A DNA stretch of 64,000 nucleotides from Flavobacteriaceae bacterium UBA5544 (GCA_002426755.1 DINI01000019.1:93560-157559); one strand, 5' to 3'. Positions 8,337 through 18,642 are shown, counted from the stretch's first letter. The notes: a model not told the origin generated them from the sequence alone. Made by a program: numbers and translations.

Positions 8337-11207
8337 TCAAATATTCATCAAAAAACCAGTCAAGCTTTCTTTTCTTTTTAGTTTCAATTTTCTTCGCAAC
8401 CTATAACGGGCCAATTCCACTCCTTTATTGGAGATATTCATAACTTCTGCTATTTCTTTAGTTGACATATTAATAAGTAAATAAGTAGACAAATCTAGTT
8501 CTCTTGGCGAAATTGTTGGATATTTTTCTTTGAGTCGCTTTAAGAATTCGAAATGTACGTTTTTTATGTGCTTTTCTAAATCTTTCCAACTATTGTCGTC
8601 TTTGATTTCTTTAACAATGCTTTTCTTCAATTGCCCAAGTTGAATTTTGGTTTCCTCGTTTAATGAATCGACTTCCATTTTTTTGAGTTTTTGTATGATA
8701 CTGTTTAACGACTCATTCTTTTTTACAACCTGCAACGAATTATTTACGAGCTCTTTATTTTTTGAAAGTAACTTTGTTTTTAGTTTGTTTCTTTTCAACT
8801 TCTCAATTTCCTTTTCTAGCAGATATTGTTCTTTTCTAATTTTGGACTCTTTTTCCAAATAGATTTTTCGCTGTTCAATTACTTTATAATATTCTTTTTT
8901 TCTGTATCGCGATTTAATAATAATGGACGCAATGTAAATAGCTAAACCTATTAATAATACATATGCTAGATATGCCACATAACTCCTATACCACGGTGGC
9001 GAAATTGACAAGTTTAGGGTTCGGACGTCAGATTCGACACCAAAACTATTCTTTACTTTCACCTTCATTTTATAATCGCCTTCCCTTAAATTGGTATATT
9101 CTTTCATTGAAATATCAGCCCAGGGACTCCAACTTTTGTCAAACGGCTCTAGTTGATAAGAAAAAGTCACGTTTTCAGCATTTTCAAATTCAGGAGAGGA
9201 AAATGTGAATTTGACATTGTTGGAAGCATAGGGCATCGTATACATAACATCTTTAAGGCTTGAATGGCCTTGCACAATGGTATCATTGGCAAACACAAAA
9301 TTCCGAATGAATACTTTTGGCTTGGAGCTTTTCATATTCAGGAACTCCGAATCAAAATGAACCAAACCATTTGTCGAACCAATGAATATGTTTTTTGAAT
9401 CAACTGTGTTAATTGATAGGTAGTTATACACTAAAAATCCGGTAAGGTTGGAAAATATACTTTGCGAATTTTTATAATTCCCCTTTTCGTCTTTAACAAA
9501 AACTCCCAGTGATTCATTAAACGAATACCATAGATTCCCTCTAGAATCTTCAACTAAAGAATTCACTTTTGGAATAGCTTCAAACAGTTTACTGAATTTT
9601 AGATCTTCAACAAACGAATTTGATTCTCTTTTATAAATATAAAAATGATTATCGCTTTCAAAATACACCTGACCATCAATAGTTTGCAAGCTATTAATGC
9701 CATTATTGAAAGGCTCAACTTTTGTAATAGTGTTAACAGATGTAAAACTTTTAAGGTCATCGGACAATTTCATTTGATATAGAATATCATCTCTTCTCAT
9801 CCAGACAAATGTATCATCAATCTCAAAGAAGTTTGAGGATTTACCTAAACCCTCAATGGAGCTTATAAACTTTAATCCGCTAATTGTCTTTTCGAAAAGC
9901 CCGAATCCAGCATAATTGGCACCAATATAAAAGTTGTCGTGCGATGGAATTTCCTTAAATGCATAGTAACCTTGATCATCTAAAATTTTGACCATTTTCT
10001 TCCCTTCAATGACCAATGCCCCATTATTATTGGCACATAATAATTCATCACCAATTACTTGAATATTCCAAGATTGTGAAGTAGTGCCTTCCACCAAATT
10101 AAAATTATCATCCAAAAAAGACCCATTCAGTTCATGGTAAAACACTCCCTGATTTGTAGCAGCATAAAGAACTCCTTTATGAACCACCGAAGCATACACA
10201 GTGCTCAAGTTATAACTTGAATCGAAAAATGTAAATGGGGAATTTTCATTGACAAAAGAAATACCATTATCCAAACCCAACCAAAGATCATTTTTACTAT
10301 CAATAAATGAACAGAGAACCGTGTTGTTCTGCAAGCCTCTTTTAAGATCGATGTGCTGGATGATATTTCCTTTTAAATCGCAAATTATCACACCATTAAG
10401 CACGGAATTCAATACAATCAAATTATCTTTCAAGGATGCCCCACCCAAGGATCCATTTTTATCTATAAAACTACTTGCTTCCGTTTTCCAAGGCTTAACT
10501 TCATTATTTTCATAAACGAAAAGTCCCTTTTCTAATGTTGCAATCAATAATTTGTTTTTTGAAATGGAAAACATTCCCCATATTTCGGCATCGTTCAACA
10601 CTGATGTTCCTTTTAAAGAAAACAACTTCCCGTCTCTATATTGCAAAACTCCGGCAGTGATGTCTTGAAAATAAAGCTCATCACCTACCATAAATGAAAA
10701 CTGAAACCTACTAACGGGCTCAATCATCTCTATTTGATTGTTTTGAAAAACATAGGTCTTTAAAAAGGATTGAAAAATGACTTCATCCTTGTAAATATGT
10801 ATTTTCCATATAAAATCGGTAAGACTATTTTTAGAATTTTTCAGCGAATCGAACAAAGATGTATAAACTAGCTTTCCTTTTTCGTCAGGCTGAAAATATC
10901 CAAACTCATTATATCCTCCAACGAAAATCCTACCAGTTGACTCATCAACTTTCACTGATCTAACAGATACTGAATTTGGGATTGTATAGGATTCCCAAGA
11001 AAGTCCATCAAATTGCAAAAGGCCATTATTGTTGGCAAAGTAAACATTGCCATTAGTATCTTGATCTATGTTCCAATTTTGAGTTCCGCTTTTATATTCT
11101 GCTTTTGTGTAGTTCTTGATTTTTGGTAGACCAATCTCTTTAACTTGAGCCTTTACAGAAAATAGATTTAGTAAAATAAAAATCAAAAAAATAGCTTTCA
11201 TTCTCAT
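8337..11207 (-). CDS. Membrane-bound PUL regulator: beta-propeller, Y_Y_Y domain, LuxR-type HTH
   Basis: A 956-aa sensor-regulator. A signal peptide (AIFLIFILLNLFSVKAQ) leads into a long periplasmic two-component-regulator-type propeller; strands such as GNVYFANNNGLLQFDG recur. A Y_Y_Y-like Ig domain lies at about 660-735 (FSYQLEPFDKSWSPW). One transmembrane helix is at about 744-766, then a coiled coil at about 768-850 and a LuxR-type HTH at 897-956 (SPRELDL ... STKEIAEVMNIS). There is no histidine kinase domain, so sugar binding probably acts directly on the DNA-binding tail. It is divergent from susC and presumably activates the PUL. Confidence 0.9.
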   Translation of the reverse strand: MRMKAIFLIFILLNLFSVKAQVKEIGLPKIKNYTKAEYKSGTQNWNIDQDTNGNVYFANNNGLLQFDGLSWESYTIPNSVSVRSVKVDESTGRIFVGGYNEFGYFQPDEKGKLVYTSLFDSLKNSKNSLTDFIWKIHIYKDEVIFQSFLKTYVFQNNQIEMIEPVSRFQFSFMVGDELYFQDITAGVLQYRDGKLFSLKGTSVLNDAEIWGMFSISKNKLLIATLEKGLFVYENNEVKPWKTEASSFIDKNGSLGGASLKDNLIVLNSVLNGVIICDLKGNIIQHIDLKRGLQNNTVLCSFIDSKNDLWLGLDNGISFVNENSPFTFFDSSYNLSTVYASVVHKGVLYAATNQGVFYHELNGSFLDDNFNLVEGTTSQSWNIQVIGDELLCANNNGALVIEGKKMVKILDDQGYYAFKEIPSHDNFYIGANYAGFGLFEKTISGLKFISSIEGLGKSSNFFEIDDTFVWMRRDDILYQMKLSDDLKSFTSVNTITKVEPFNNGINSLQTIDGQVYFESDNHFYIYKRESNSFVEDLKFSKLFEAIPKVNSLVEDSRGNLWYSFNESLGVFVKDEKGNYKNSQSIFSNLTGFLVYNYLSINTVDSKNIFIGSTNGLVHFDSEFLNMKSSKPKVFIRNFVFANDTIVQGHSSLKDVMYTMPYASNNVKFTFSSPEFENAENVTFSYQLEPFDKSWSPWADISMKEYTNLREGDYKMKVKVKNSFGVESDVRTLNLSISPPWYRSYVAYLAYVLLIGLAIYIASIIIKSRYRKKEYYKVIEQRKIYLEKESKIRKEQYLLEKEIEKLKRNKLKTKLLSKNKELVNNSLQVVKKNESLNSIIQKLKKMEVDSLNEETKIQLGQLKKSIVKEIKDDNSWKDLEKHIKNVHFEFLKRLKEKYPTISPRELDLSTYLLINMSTKEIAEVMNISNKGVELARYRLRRKLKLKRKESLTGFLMNI

Positions 11208-11339
11208 TTTATCAACTGTTAAAATTTTGTTATCTCAAATGCTAATATAAGTTTTATATATGATGTAGTGTTTTTAAGATTTTAAAATAAAAGATTTGAG
11301 AATATTTAAAACATTATTATTCAATTGTTTAAAAAAAAT

Positions 11340-11399
11340 TTGATGTGTTTTTATAGAGTATTAAAACCAATGTTGATGTGTTTTTGTAAAGCATTATAA
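11340..11399. promoter_or_regulatory. Direct repeats upstream of susC, candidate regulator sites
   Basis: Two copies of a roughly 27-nt sequence beginning TTGATGTGTTTTT start at 11340 and 11373. They match at 23 of 27 positions and are offset by 33 nt, three helical turns. A weaker relative (TGATGTAGTGTTTTTAAGAT) lies at 11261-11280. All are in the AT-rich gap between the regulator and susC genes. Dimer-spaced direct repeats here are good candidates for binding by the LuxR-type regulator. No clear TAnnTTTG box was found for susC. Confidence 0.5.
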
Positions 11400-11479
11400 T
11401 TATGAAATGAATAAATATCATGCTATAATTGTTTGAAGTTTAACAAAAATTAACATAAAATAATCTAAATCAATAACGA

Positions 11480-14400
11480 ATGAAACTAACCAAATTACAT
11501 GCATTCTGTCTTCTATCGCTACTTTTTTGCATTAACAGCTACGCTCAAGATATAATTGTTCGGGGTACGGTAAATGACGAAGGTGGCATGCCTTTACCAG
11601 GTGTAACTATATTGTTAAAAGACACTTATAAGGGTGCCACTACCGATTTTGATGGTAACTTTCAAATTGAAGCGCCATCAAATGGTATTTTAGTTATTAG
11701 CTACATTGGTTTTACAACAATTGAAGAACCGGTTAATGGACGAAACACTATTGTCATTACATTAAAAGAAAACCTTGAAGCATTAGATGAGATTGTAGTA
11801 GTAGGATATGGAACGCAAAAGAAAAGTGTAGTGACTGGCGCTATCTCCAGTGTAAAAGCAAGCGAATTAGAAGACCTTCCAATTACGCGAGTTGAGCAAT
11901 CACTTCAAGGTCGTGTGTCTGGGTTAACTATTGCTGCAAATTCAGGACAACCAGGATCTTCTTCAACAATTCGTGTTAGAGGTATCACTACTTTTGGTAA
12001 CAATGAGCCACTTTGGGTAGTTGATGGCGTTGTTGTAGACGCAGGCGGAATTGGTTATTTAAATCAATCCGATATTGCTTCTGTGGAAGTCCTGAAAGAT
12101 GCAGCTTCTCAAGCAATATATGGTGCCAGAGCAGCTACCGGTGTTATTTTAATCACAACAAAAAAGGGGCAATCAGGAAAGTTGAGCGTTAATTATAATG
12201 GATATGCAGGTGTTTCAGCACCAGCAAGAAAATTAGACCTTTTAAATGCGGAGCAATATGCCACACTTATTAATGAGGCATCTGTTAATGGGGGCGGTTC
12301 GATTTTATTTCCTGACCCACAATCTCTTGGTGCTGGAACTGATTGGCAAGATCAAATTTTCAACGACAGCGCCCGTAGAATAGGTCACGAAGTGAGCTTA
12401 AGTGGAGGAAATGATGTTTCAACTTACTATGTATCATTTGGACTTTTGGATCAAGAAGGGATTGTATCCACTAACATTTCCAATTATACCCGAAAAAATA
12501 TTCGATTAAATTCTTCTCATAAAATTTCTAAAGCAATACGCTTTGGGCAAACAATTGGTTACTCAAATGAGAAAAACATAGGACTGGGAAATACCAATAG
12601 TGAATTTGGTGGTCCATTGGCTTCGGCAATTAATTTAGACCCAATAACTCCTGTTGTAGTGACCGATCCTACTATTGCCAATCAAGCTCCTTATAACAAT
12701 GAAGGAATTTTTAGGGATGCCAATGGAAACCCTTATGGAATATCAAATTTGGTAGGACAAGAGATGTCAAATCCGTTAGCCTATGAACAAACCCGATTGG
12801 GAAATTATGGATGGTCAGACAATTTTGTTGGTAATGCATACTTAGAAATTGAACCTATTGCTGGTTTAAAAGTTAGAAGTACGTTAGGTGGAAAGTTAGC
12901 ATATTGGGGAAGTTACAGTTTTACTCCTGTAGCATATCTTAATCCATCTTTTGTTATTACTCAAAATAATATCTCTAAAAACACCAATAAAGGTTTTGGA
13001 TGGAATCTAGAAAACACTATTTCTTACGATAAAGAAATAGGAGGTCATAACTTCAACTTACTTGTAGGTCAAGGTGTGTACATCGATAATATAACTGATG
13101 GAGAAGGTGTAACTTATTTTGATATTCCTGTAGATAACTATCAAGATGCTTCTTTTAATTTTAGTGTTCCTACAGAACAAATCACCGCTTATGGATATAC
13201 TGGAGTTGAACATAGAGTGACGTCTTTGTTTTCAAGATTGACTTACGATTTTAATGAAAAATACCTGTTTACAGGAATTATCCGCAGAGACGGTTCATCC
13301 CGTTTTGGTTCCAATAACAAGTTTGGGATTTTCCCTTCCTTTTCTGCTGGATGGGTACCTTCAAAAGAAGGATTTTGGCCAGAAAACAATATCATCAATC
13401 AATTTAAAATAAGAGGTGGGTATGGTGTTACTGGAAACGATGCTATTGGTGATTTTAGATATTTATCTACTATAGGTGATGGAAGAAACTATACAGTAGG
13501 CAATACAGGTTCTGTAACTATTGGCAATAGTCCAAACGCACCTTCAAACCCAGACTTAAAATGGGAAGAAACAAACCAGACAAACATTGGATTTGATGCA
13601 ACCTTATTGTCAAATTTTAGATTGTCAGCAGATTTCTACATTAAGAAAACCATTGGAATCCTTCAGGATGTTCCAATTCCAGGTTACGTTGGAGCGACAG
13701 GCTCGCCAGTGGGGAATGTTGCGGATATGGAAAATAAAGGAATTGATATAGAATTAGGCTACAACAAAAGCTTCAACGAGTTTAATATGTCAATAAATGG
13801 TAACGTTTCATTCTTAAAAAATGAAGTTACTTATTTAGGAAATGGCATAGATTTCTTATCAGGTGGCGCTACGGTACAGTCAAGCACCTATCCAATTACA
13901 AGAACTCAAGTTGGTGAAGCATACAATTCGTTTTATGGTTTTAGAACGGCAGGAATTTTTCAAAACCAAGCAGAAATTGACGCTTACACAGGTCCTGGTG
14001 GTGGATTGATTCAACCAAATGCACAACCTGGAGACTTCAGATGGCAAGACCTTAATAATGACGGAACCATTAATGAAGAAGACCGAGAATTCTTGGGCAG
14101 CCCAATCCCAAAATTCACATTTGGATTTACAATAAACCTAGATTATAAAAACTTTGATTTATTGATTTTTGCCCAAGGTGCTGGTGGCAATAAGATATTC
14201 CAAGGATTAAGAAGACTTGATATCGGAAATGCCAATTTCCAAACAAAAGCACTTGGTAGATGGGTCGGTGAAGGAAGCTCCAACTCCTTCCCTAGACTTA
14301 CTACGAATGACACTAATAAGAACTTCAGTAATCCATCCGATTTTTATATAGAAGATGGTGATTACTTAAGATTCAAAACCATACAGTTTGGATATACAAT

Positions 14401-14587
14401 TCCTAGAGATGTCACCAATAAAGTTGGAATTGATAGATTTAGAATTTATTTAACCGGCGAAAATCTAATAACCTTTACCAAATACACAGGATATGACCCA
14501 GAAATTGGAGGAGGTATTTTTGGAATCGATAGAGGCTATTATCCGCAAGCTGCGACCGGAATGTTAGGCGTAAATGTTCAATTTTAA
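11480..14587 (+). CDS. SusC/RagA-type TonB-dependent outer membrane receptor
   Basis: A 1035-aa outer membrane importer of oligosaccharides. A signal peptide (FCLLSLLFCINSYAQ) is followed by a carboxypeptidase-regulatory-like domain (VRGTVNDEGGMPLPGVTILL) and the SusC-type TonB box region (LDEIVVVGYGTQKK). Next come the plug domain (IRVRGITTFGNNEPLWVVDG) and a 22-strand-type beta barrel that ends in an aromatic residue (MLGVNVQF). The length is typical of SusC. It forms the import complex with the SusD homolog directly downstream and is energised by TonB-ExbBD. Regulation by the divergent HTH protein is likely. Confidence 0.96.
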   Translation: MKLTKLHAFCLLSLLFCINSYAQDIIVRGTVNDEGGMPLPGVTILLKDTYKGATTDFDGNFQIEAPSNGILVISYIGFTTIEEPVNGRNTIVITLKENLEALDEIVVVGYGTQKKSVVTGAISSVKASELEDLPITRVEQSLQGRVSGLTIAANSGQPGSSSTIRVRGITTFGNNEPLWVVDGVVVDAGGIGYLNQSDIASVEVLKDAASQAIYGARAATGVILITTKKGQSGKLSVNYNGYAGVSAPARKLDLLNAEQYATLINEASVNGGGSILFPDPQSLGAGTDWQDQIFNDSARRIGHEVSLSGGNDVSTYYVSFGLLDQEGIVSTNISNYTRKNIRLNSSHKISKAIRFGQTIGYSNEKNIGLGNTNSEFGGPLASAINLDPITPVVVTDPTIANQAPYNNEGIFRDANGNPYGISNLVGQEMSNPLAYEQTRLGNYGWSDNFVGNAYLEIEPIAGLKVRSTLGGKLAYWGSYSFTPVAYLNPSFVITQNNISKNTNKGFGWNLENTISYDKEIGGHNFNLLVGQGVYIDNITDGEGVTYFDIPVDNYQDASFNFSVPTEQITAYGYTGVEHRVTSLFSRLTYDFNEKYLFTGIIRRDGSSRFGSNNKFGIFPSFSAGWVPSKEGFWPENNIINQFKIRGGYGVTGNDAIGDFRYLSTIGDGRNYTVGNTGSVTIGNSPNAPSNPDLKWEETNQTNIGFDATLLSNFRLSADFYIKKTIGILQDVPIPGYVGATGSPVGNVADMENKGIDIELGYNKSFNEFNMSINGNVSFLKNEVTYLGNGIDFLSGGATVQSSTYPITRTQVGEAYNSFYGFRTAGIFQNQAEIDAYTGPGGGLIQPNAQPGDFRWQDLNNDGTINEEDREFLGSPIPKFTFGFTINLDYKNFDLLIFAQGAGGNKIFQGLRRLDIGNANFQTKALGRWVGEGSSNSFPRLTTNDTNKNFSNPSDFYIEDGDYLRFKTIQFGYTIPRDVTNKVGIDRFRIYLTGENLITFTKYTGYDPEIGGGIFGIDRGYYPQAATGMLGVNVQF

Positions 14588-14597
14588 AAAAAATATT

Positions 14598-16109
14598 ATG
14601 AAAATTAAAAAATTTAAACTCCCATTGTATGGATTTATCATGCTCCTGATTGCAGTGTCATGTGATGAATCCTATTTAGAAGTTGAACCAAAAGGAACAG
14701 CTCTAGAAGACAATTATTATCAAAATGAAGCGGAAGCATATTCAGGTTTAATCGCTGTTTATGATATTATTGGTAAACAATCCAAAGGATTTGACAATAT
14801 GATAGCCTGGTTCAATGCAGGTTCTGATGACCACTATGCCGGCGGTGGTGGTGCCACTGACGGTGCAGGCATCCAATCCTTTTCCAATTACACATTAAGT
14901 CCCACTACAATACCAACAAGCTATTGGAATGAATTTTACCAGGGTATTTTCAGGGCAAATGTTTTACTTTCAAAACTCCCAGGCGTACCAATGGATGATA
15001 ATCTAAAAGATCGTTTTGCTGCTGAAGCCAAATCATTGAGAGCATATTACTATTTTGAACTTGTAAGAATGTTTAAAAACGTTCCTTTGATAACAGCTCC
15101 TATACCAGCAAGTGACATATACAATATTGTACAATCAGCTCCTGAAGATGTTTATGCACAAATTGAAACAGATTTAAGTGATGCAATGCCTAATTTACCT
15201 TTAACGGTTGATCCTTCAACAGAAGGAGGTCGACTTTCAAGAGGAGCCGCACAGGCATTGCTTGGTAAAGTTTACTTGTATCAAGGTAAAAACGCACAAG
15301 CCGCAACAGAACTCGCAGATGTCAATGGAACTCCTGGAGGAACAAGCATGTATGGCTACAAATTGTTAGACAACTTTAATGATTTATGGGAAACTGATAA
15401 CATATACAATACGGAAGCAATTATTGAAATTGCTCATACAGACCAGAGTAATGCTGATTGGGGCTTTTGGGGTTCTGGTGCTGATGAAGGCAACTCTCTT
15501 AATGTTATGGTGGGGCCAAGAAGTTATTCAAGAACAGCGGGATCGTCCGCTCCTGATTATGCTTCAGGATGGAGCTTTAATGTGATTACTCCTAGTTTAT
15601 ACAATGCACTTTCAGGAGACCCTCGTTTTGAAGCTACAATTGCAGATTTAAGCGCCTTACAAAATGCAAATGAGGCTGATTATGTTCCTGGATATCAGGA
15701 TACAGGTTATTTTCTAAACAAGTTTATGCCTCTTAATTCTGAAGTTTCCACAGGAGGTGGTGCATCGGTTTTAAATTACAGACAGCATGTCTATGCCATA
15801 AGACTGGCTGACACCTATTTGATGGAAGCAGAAGCATTAAACGGAACAGGAGCTAGAGCTCAAGCCTTGTTGGATGCGGTTAGAGCTAGGGTTGGTTTGT
15901 CTTCAGTTCCAGTATCTATGGATGCTATCATGGCAGAACGCAGACTTGAATTAGCAGGTGAAGGCCATCGCTGGTTTGATTTAGTTAGAACAGGAAGAGC
16001 TGCTACAGTTTTGTCCAGCAGAGGTTTCACGGCTGGCAAAAATGAGATTTTACCTATTCCATTGGCAGAATTGGAGAATACTCAAATTATCCAAAATCCT
16101 AATTATTAA
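14598..16109 (+). CDS. SusD/RagB-type nutrient-binding outer membrane lipoprotein
   Basis: A 503-aa cell-surface lipoprotein that caps the SusC channel and captures glycan. The signal peptide ends with VSCDES, making Cys22 the lipid-bearing residue, followed by acidic residues of a surface-export signal. SusD hallmarks include LRAYYYFELVRMFKNVPL (TPR region) and, near the end, MAERRLELAGEGHRWFDLVRTG with a final ILPIPLAELENT. I chose ATG 14598, which leaves a 10-nt gap after the susC stop at 14587. An in-frame ATG at 14574 would overlap susC and add residues before the signal peptide. Confidence 0.95.
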   Translation: MKIKKFKLPLYGFIMLLIAVSCDESYLEVEPKGTALEDNYYQNEAEAYSGLIAVYDIIGKQSKGFDNMIAWFNAGSDDHYAGGGGATDGAGIQSFSNYTLSPTTIPTSYWNEFYQGIFRANVLLSKLPGVPMDDNLKDRFAAEAKSLRAYYYFELVRMFKNVPLITAPIPASDIYNIVQSAPEDVYAQIETDLSDAMPNLPLTVDPSTEGGRLSRGAAQALLGKVYLYQGKNAQAATELADVNGTPGGTSMYGYKLLDNFNDLWETDNIYNTEAIIEIAHTDQSNADWGFWGSGADEGNSLNVMVGPRSYSRTAGSSAPDYASGWSFNVITPSLYNALSGDPRFEATIADLSALQNANEADYVPGYQDTGYFLNKFMPLNSEVSTGGGASVLNYRQHVYAIRLADTYLMEAEALNGTGARAQALLDAVRARVGLSSVPVSMDAIMAERRLELAGEGHRWFDLVRTGRAATVLSSRGFTAGKNEILPIPLAELENTQIIQNPNY

Positions 16110-16129
16110 TTTTTAAATTGATAGAATTC

Positions 16130-17011
16130 ATGTACTTAAAAAAAATAAATTCAAAAACAATTCTATACTTATTTATTAGCTTCATAAGTATGGGTTTGAT
16201 ACAATCCTGTCAGCCTGAAGAGTTTAATTCCGGTAATGGTTTGACGGATCCCAATCTAGACGCTTCTTTTACCATCACTCCGATTTCTGGTGCTGTAAAT
16301 AGATACACCTTACAAACAAATTCCAATAATTACTTATCCTCTAAATGGGATATTGGTGAAGGTCCTTATTCTGGAAATTCAGTTGAAGAAATTTTCCTAC
16401 CGGATGCCGGGACATACTCTATCTCTCATACCGCAATTGGTAAAGGTGGTGTAGGCGTTACAAGTACGCAAGAATTGATCGTTGCAGAGTCAGATCCTGT
16501 AGCAGGTAATCTTGTTAGAGGCGGGAAATTTTTGGATCCATCTGATCATGCCGAATGGACTGTACTTCAAATCAGTCCTTCTGGAGCACAATGGACTTTT
16601 AACGAAGGTAGCGCTACAATAACGGCCGGTGGATGGAATCAACAAGGAATATATCAAACCATTGAAGTAGAAGGAAATAAAGATTATGCAATAGATATGC
16701 TTGTGTCGGGTGAAGCCTGTACAGAGACTTGGTTTGAGGTATATGCTGGAACCACACCTCCAGTAGTTGGCCAGGATTATACAGACACTAAAATTATGGG
16801 ATTGAGCACTTGGGATGGTTGCGCAACGTCTACTTTTTCAGGGAGATTGTCAGTTGTTGGCTGTGTTCAAAATAGTCAAACACAATCGATAAGCAATATT
16901 GTAAACTTTAACACTTCTGGCACCATATATTTAGTAATACGGTCTGGAGGAAATGTTCTACCTGCTTCGGGAATCACCATCAAAAATGTTGAAATGAGAG
17001 GTAGTCTTTAA
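16130..17011 (+). CDS. Surface glycan-binding lipoprotein candidate (PKD + CBM-like)
   Basis: A 293-aa lipoprotein in the position where PULs usually encode a surface glycan-binding protein. The signal peptide ends in GLIQSC, giving lipidated Cys27, followed by acidic QPEEF. A PKD-like domain comes next (KWDIGEGPYSG ... LPDAGTYSISHTAIGKGG). The C-terminal half resembles a jelly-roll carbohydrate-binding module (NLVRGGKFLDPSDHAEWTV, GGWNQQGIYQTIEV). It contains no catalytic motif. Start ATG 16130 fits the signal peptide; a TTG at 16118 is less likely. It is cotranscribed with susCD and followed by a hairpin. Confidence 0.8.
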   Translation: MYLKKINSKTILYLFISFISMGLIQSCQPEEFNSGNGLTDPNLDASFTITPISGAVNRYTLQTNSNNYLSSKWDIGEGPYSGNSVEEIFLPDAGTYSISHTAIGKGGVGVTSTQELIVAESDPVAGNLVRGGKFLDPSDHAEWTVLQISPSGAQWTFNEGSATITAGGWNQQGIYQTIEVEGNKDYAIDMLVSGEACTETWFEVYAGTTPPVVGQDYTDTKIMGLSTWDGCATSTFSGRLSVVGCVQNSQTQSISNIVNFNTSGTIYLVIRSGGNVLPASGITIKNVEMRGSL

Positions 17012-17038
17012 TATTATTTGAATTAGTCTTTTTTAATT

Positions 17039-17072
17039 AATAGCCTATATTCTTTACTGATTATAGGCTATT
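17039..17072 (+). terminator. Hairpin between susCD-SGBP and the hydrolase genes
   Basis: AATAGCCTATA (17039-17049) pairs perfectly with TATAGGCTATT (17062-17072) across a 12-nt loop, followed by a T-rich but broken tract. It could be a partial terminator or a 3' stabiliser that keeps binding-protein transcripts more abundant than enzyme transcripts. Confidence 0.55.
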
Positions 17073-17150
17073 TATTCTTCATACTAACATAAAATAATTC
17101 ACAAATTCAATGACAAACTTTCTGCACTACAGCTCTATAAAATTCTAAAA

Positions 17151-18617
17151 ATGAAAATAAAATATTCAATTGTCCTATGTGTTGTTTTTATAATAATTGC
17201 GTGTAATTCTGCAAAGAATTCTAAAAACATAAAACAGGATTCTATAGCAAATAACAGTAAAAAAATAACTGTTTACACAACAGCGAGCAATACTGATTTA
17301 AAACTGACAATTACAGATAATTTAGGATTTCAAGAAGGGAAGCAGCCTCTTGAAACTGAAATTTCGGTGTATGTCAACCCAGAAAAAACCTTCCAAACAT
17401 TTATGGGCATAGGTGGTGCCATTACAGACGCTAGTGCAGAAACATTTGCCAAATTAAGTGAGAGCAAACAAAAAGAGCTTTTAGACGCATATTATGATGC
17501 AGAAAAAGGAATTGGTTATACGCTCTTGAGAACATCAATTCATAGTTCAGATTTTGGAAGTGTAAGTCATACTTATATTGACGAGGGTGATAAAGACTTA
17601 AAAACTTTCAATATAGAACATGACAGGAAATTTCGCATTCCAATGATAAAACGGGCAATTACCACGGCTGGTGGTACATTATTGTTTTATGTGTCTCCTT
17701 GGAGTCCCCCGGCATTCATGAAAAGTAACAAAAGCATGCTCAAAGGCGGTACCCTTCTTCCTGAATACTATCAACCTTGGGCCAATTATTATGCAAAATT
17801 TATAAAAGCTTATGAAAAAGAAGGCATGCCCATTTGGGGACTTACCATACAAAATGAACCAATGGCTACACAAACTTGGGAATCTTGTTTATATACAGCC
17901 GAAGCAGAACGCGATTTCTTGAAAAACTATTTGGGTCCAACATTAGAAAAAGAGGGTTTAGGGAACAAAAAAATAGTTGTTTGGGATCATAATAGAGATT
18001 TGATGCCACGCAGAGCAAATATTATTTTTTCTGATCCTGAAGCTTCAAAATATGCTTGGGGCATGGGGTTTCATTGGTATGAAACCTGGGCAGGAGGCGA
18101 GCCTATGTTTGATAATGTAGCAAAAGTACATGAAGCATTTCCTGACAAAAAATTAATGTTCACGGAAGGTTGCAATGAAAAATTTGATGCAGCAAAATAT
18201 CAATTTTGGCCGAATGCTGAGCGCTATGGAACTTCCATGATCAATGATTTCAATAACGGTACTGTGGCTTGGACAGACTGGAATATTTTATTGGACCAAA
18301 ATGGAGGCCCAAATCATGTTGGAAATTTTTGCTTTGCTCCCATACATGCCGATACAACAACTGGTGAATTGATTTATACCCCGTCTTACTACTATATTGG
18401 ACACTTTTCTAAATTTATTAGACCCAATGCCAAAAGAGTAAGCACTTCTGTAAGTAGAAGTAATCTAATAAGCACCTCTTTTCTAAATACTGATGGAAAA
18501 ATGGTAACCGTGGTAATGAACCATAGTGACATAGACATAACTTATAACCTTTTTGTAGGAACAGAAAAAACAATCGTAAAAATCCCATCTCATGCAATTC
18601 AAACCTTGGTTTATTAA
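17151..18617 (+). CDS. GH30 family glycoside hydrolase (beta-glucanase/glucosidase), lipoprotein
   Basis: A 488-aa clan GH-A retaining hydrolase of family GH30. It has a lipoprotein signal (IIIACNSAK, Cys18), then the typical start of the TIM barrel (FMGIGGAITDASAE) and FYVSPWSPPAFMK. The acid/base is Glu236 in TIQNEP and the nucleophile is Glu339 in MFTEG. WDHNRD and a C-terminal beta-sandwich complete the fold. GH30 members with this pattern include beta-1,6-glucanases and glucosylceramidase-like enzymes. In a flavobacterial SusCD locus the likely role is cleaving beta-1,6 linkages of a beta-glucan such as laminarin side chains. The exact subfamily cannot be assigned by eye. Confidence 0.9.
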   Translation: MKIKYSIVLCVVFIIIACNSAKNSKNIKQDSIANNSKKITVYTTASNTDLKLTITDNLGFQEGKQPLETEISVYVNPEKTFQTFMGIGGAITDASAETFAKLSESKQKELLDAYYDAEKGIGYTLLRTSIHSSDFGSVSHTYIDEGDKDLKTFNIEHDRKFRIPMIKRAITTAGGTLLFYVSPWSPPAFMKSNKSMLKGGTLLPEYYQPWANYYAKFIKAYEKEGMPIWGLTIQNEPMATQTWESCLYTAEAERDFLKNYLGPTLEKEGLGNKKIVVWDHNRDLMPRRANIIFSDPEASKYAWGMGFHWYETWAGGEPMFDNVAKVHEAFPDKKLMFTEGCNEKFDAAKYQFWPNAERYGTSMINDFNNGTVAWTDWNILLDQNGGPNHVGNFCFAPIHADTTTGELIYTPSYYYIGHFSKFIRPNAKRVSTSVSRSNLISTSFLNTDGKMVTVVMNHSDIDITYNLFVGTEKTIVKIPSHAIQTLVY

Positions 18618-18642
18618 TTCAAAATATCAAACAAAAATAAAA

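Noticed and set aside
17039..17072. Riboswitch ahead of the GH30 gene
   Set aside because: It is only a simple perfect hairpin with a long loop; no conserved aptamer elements are recognisable.
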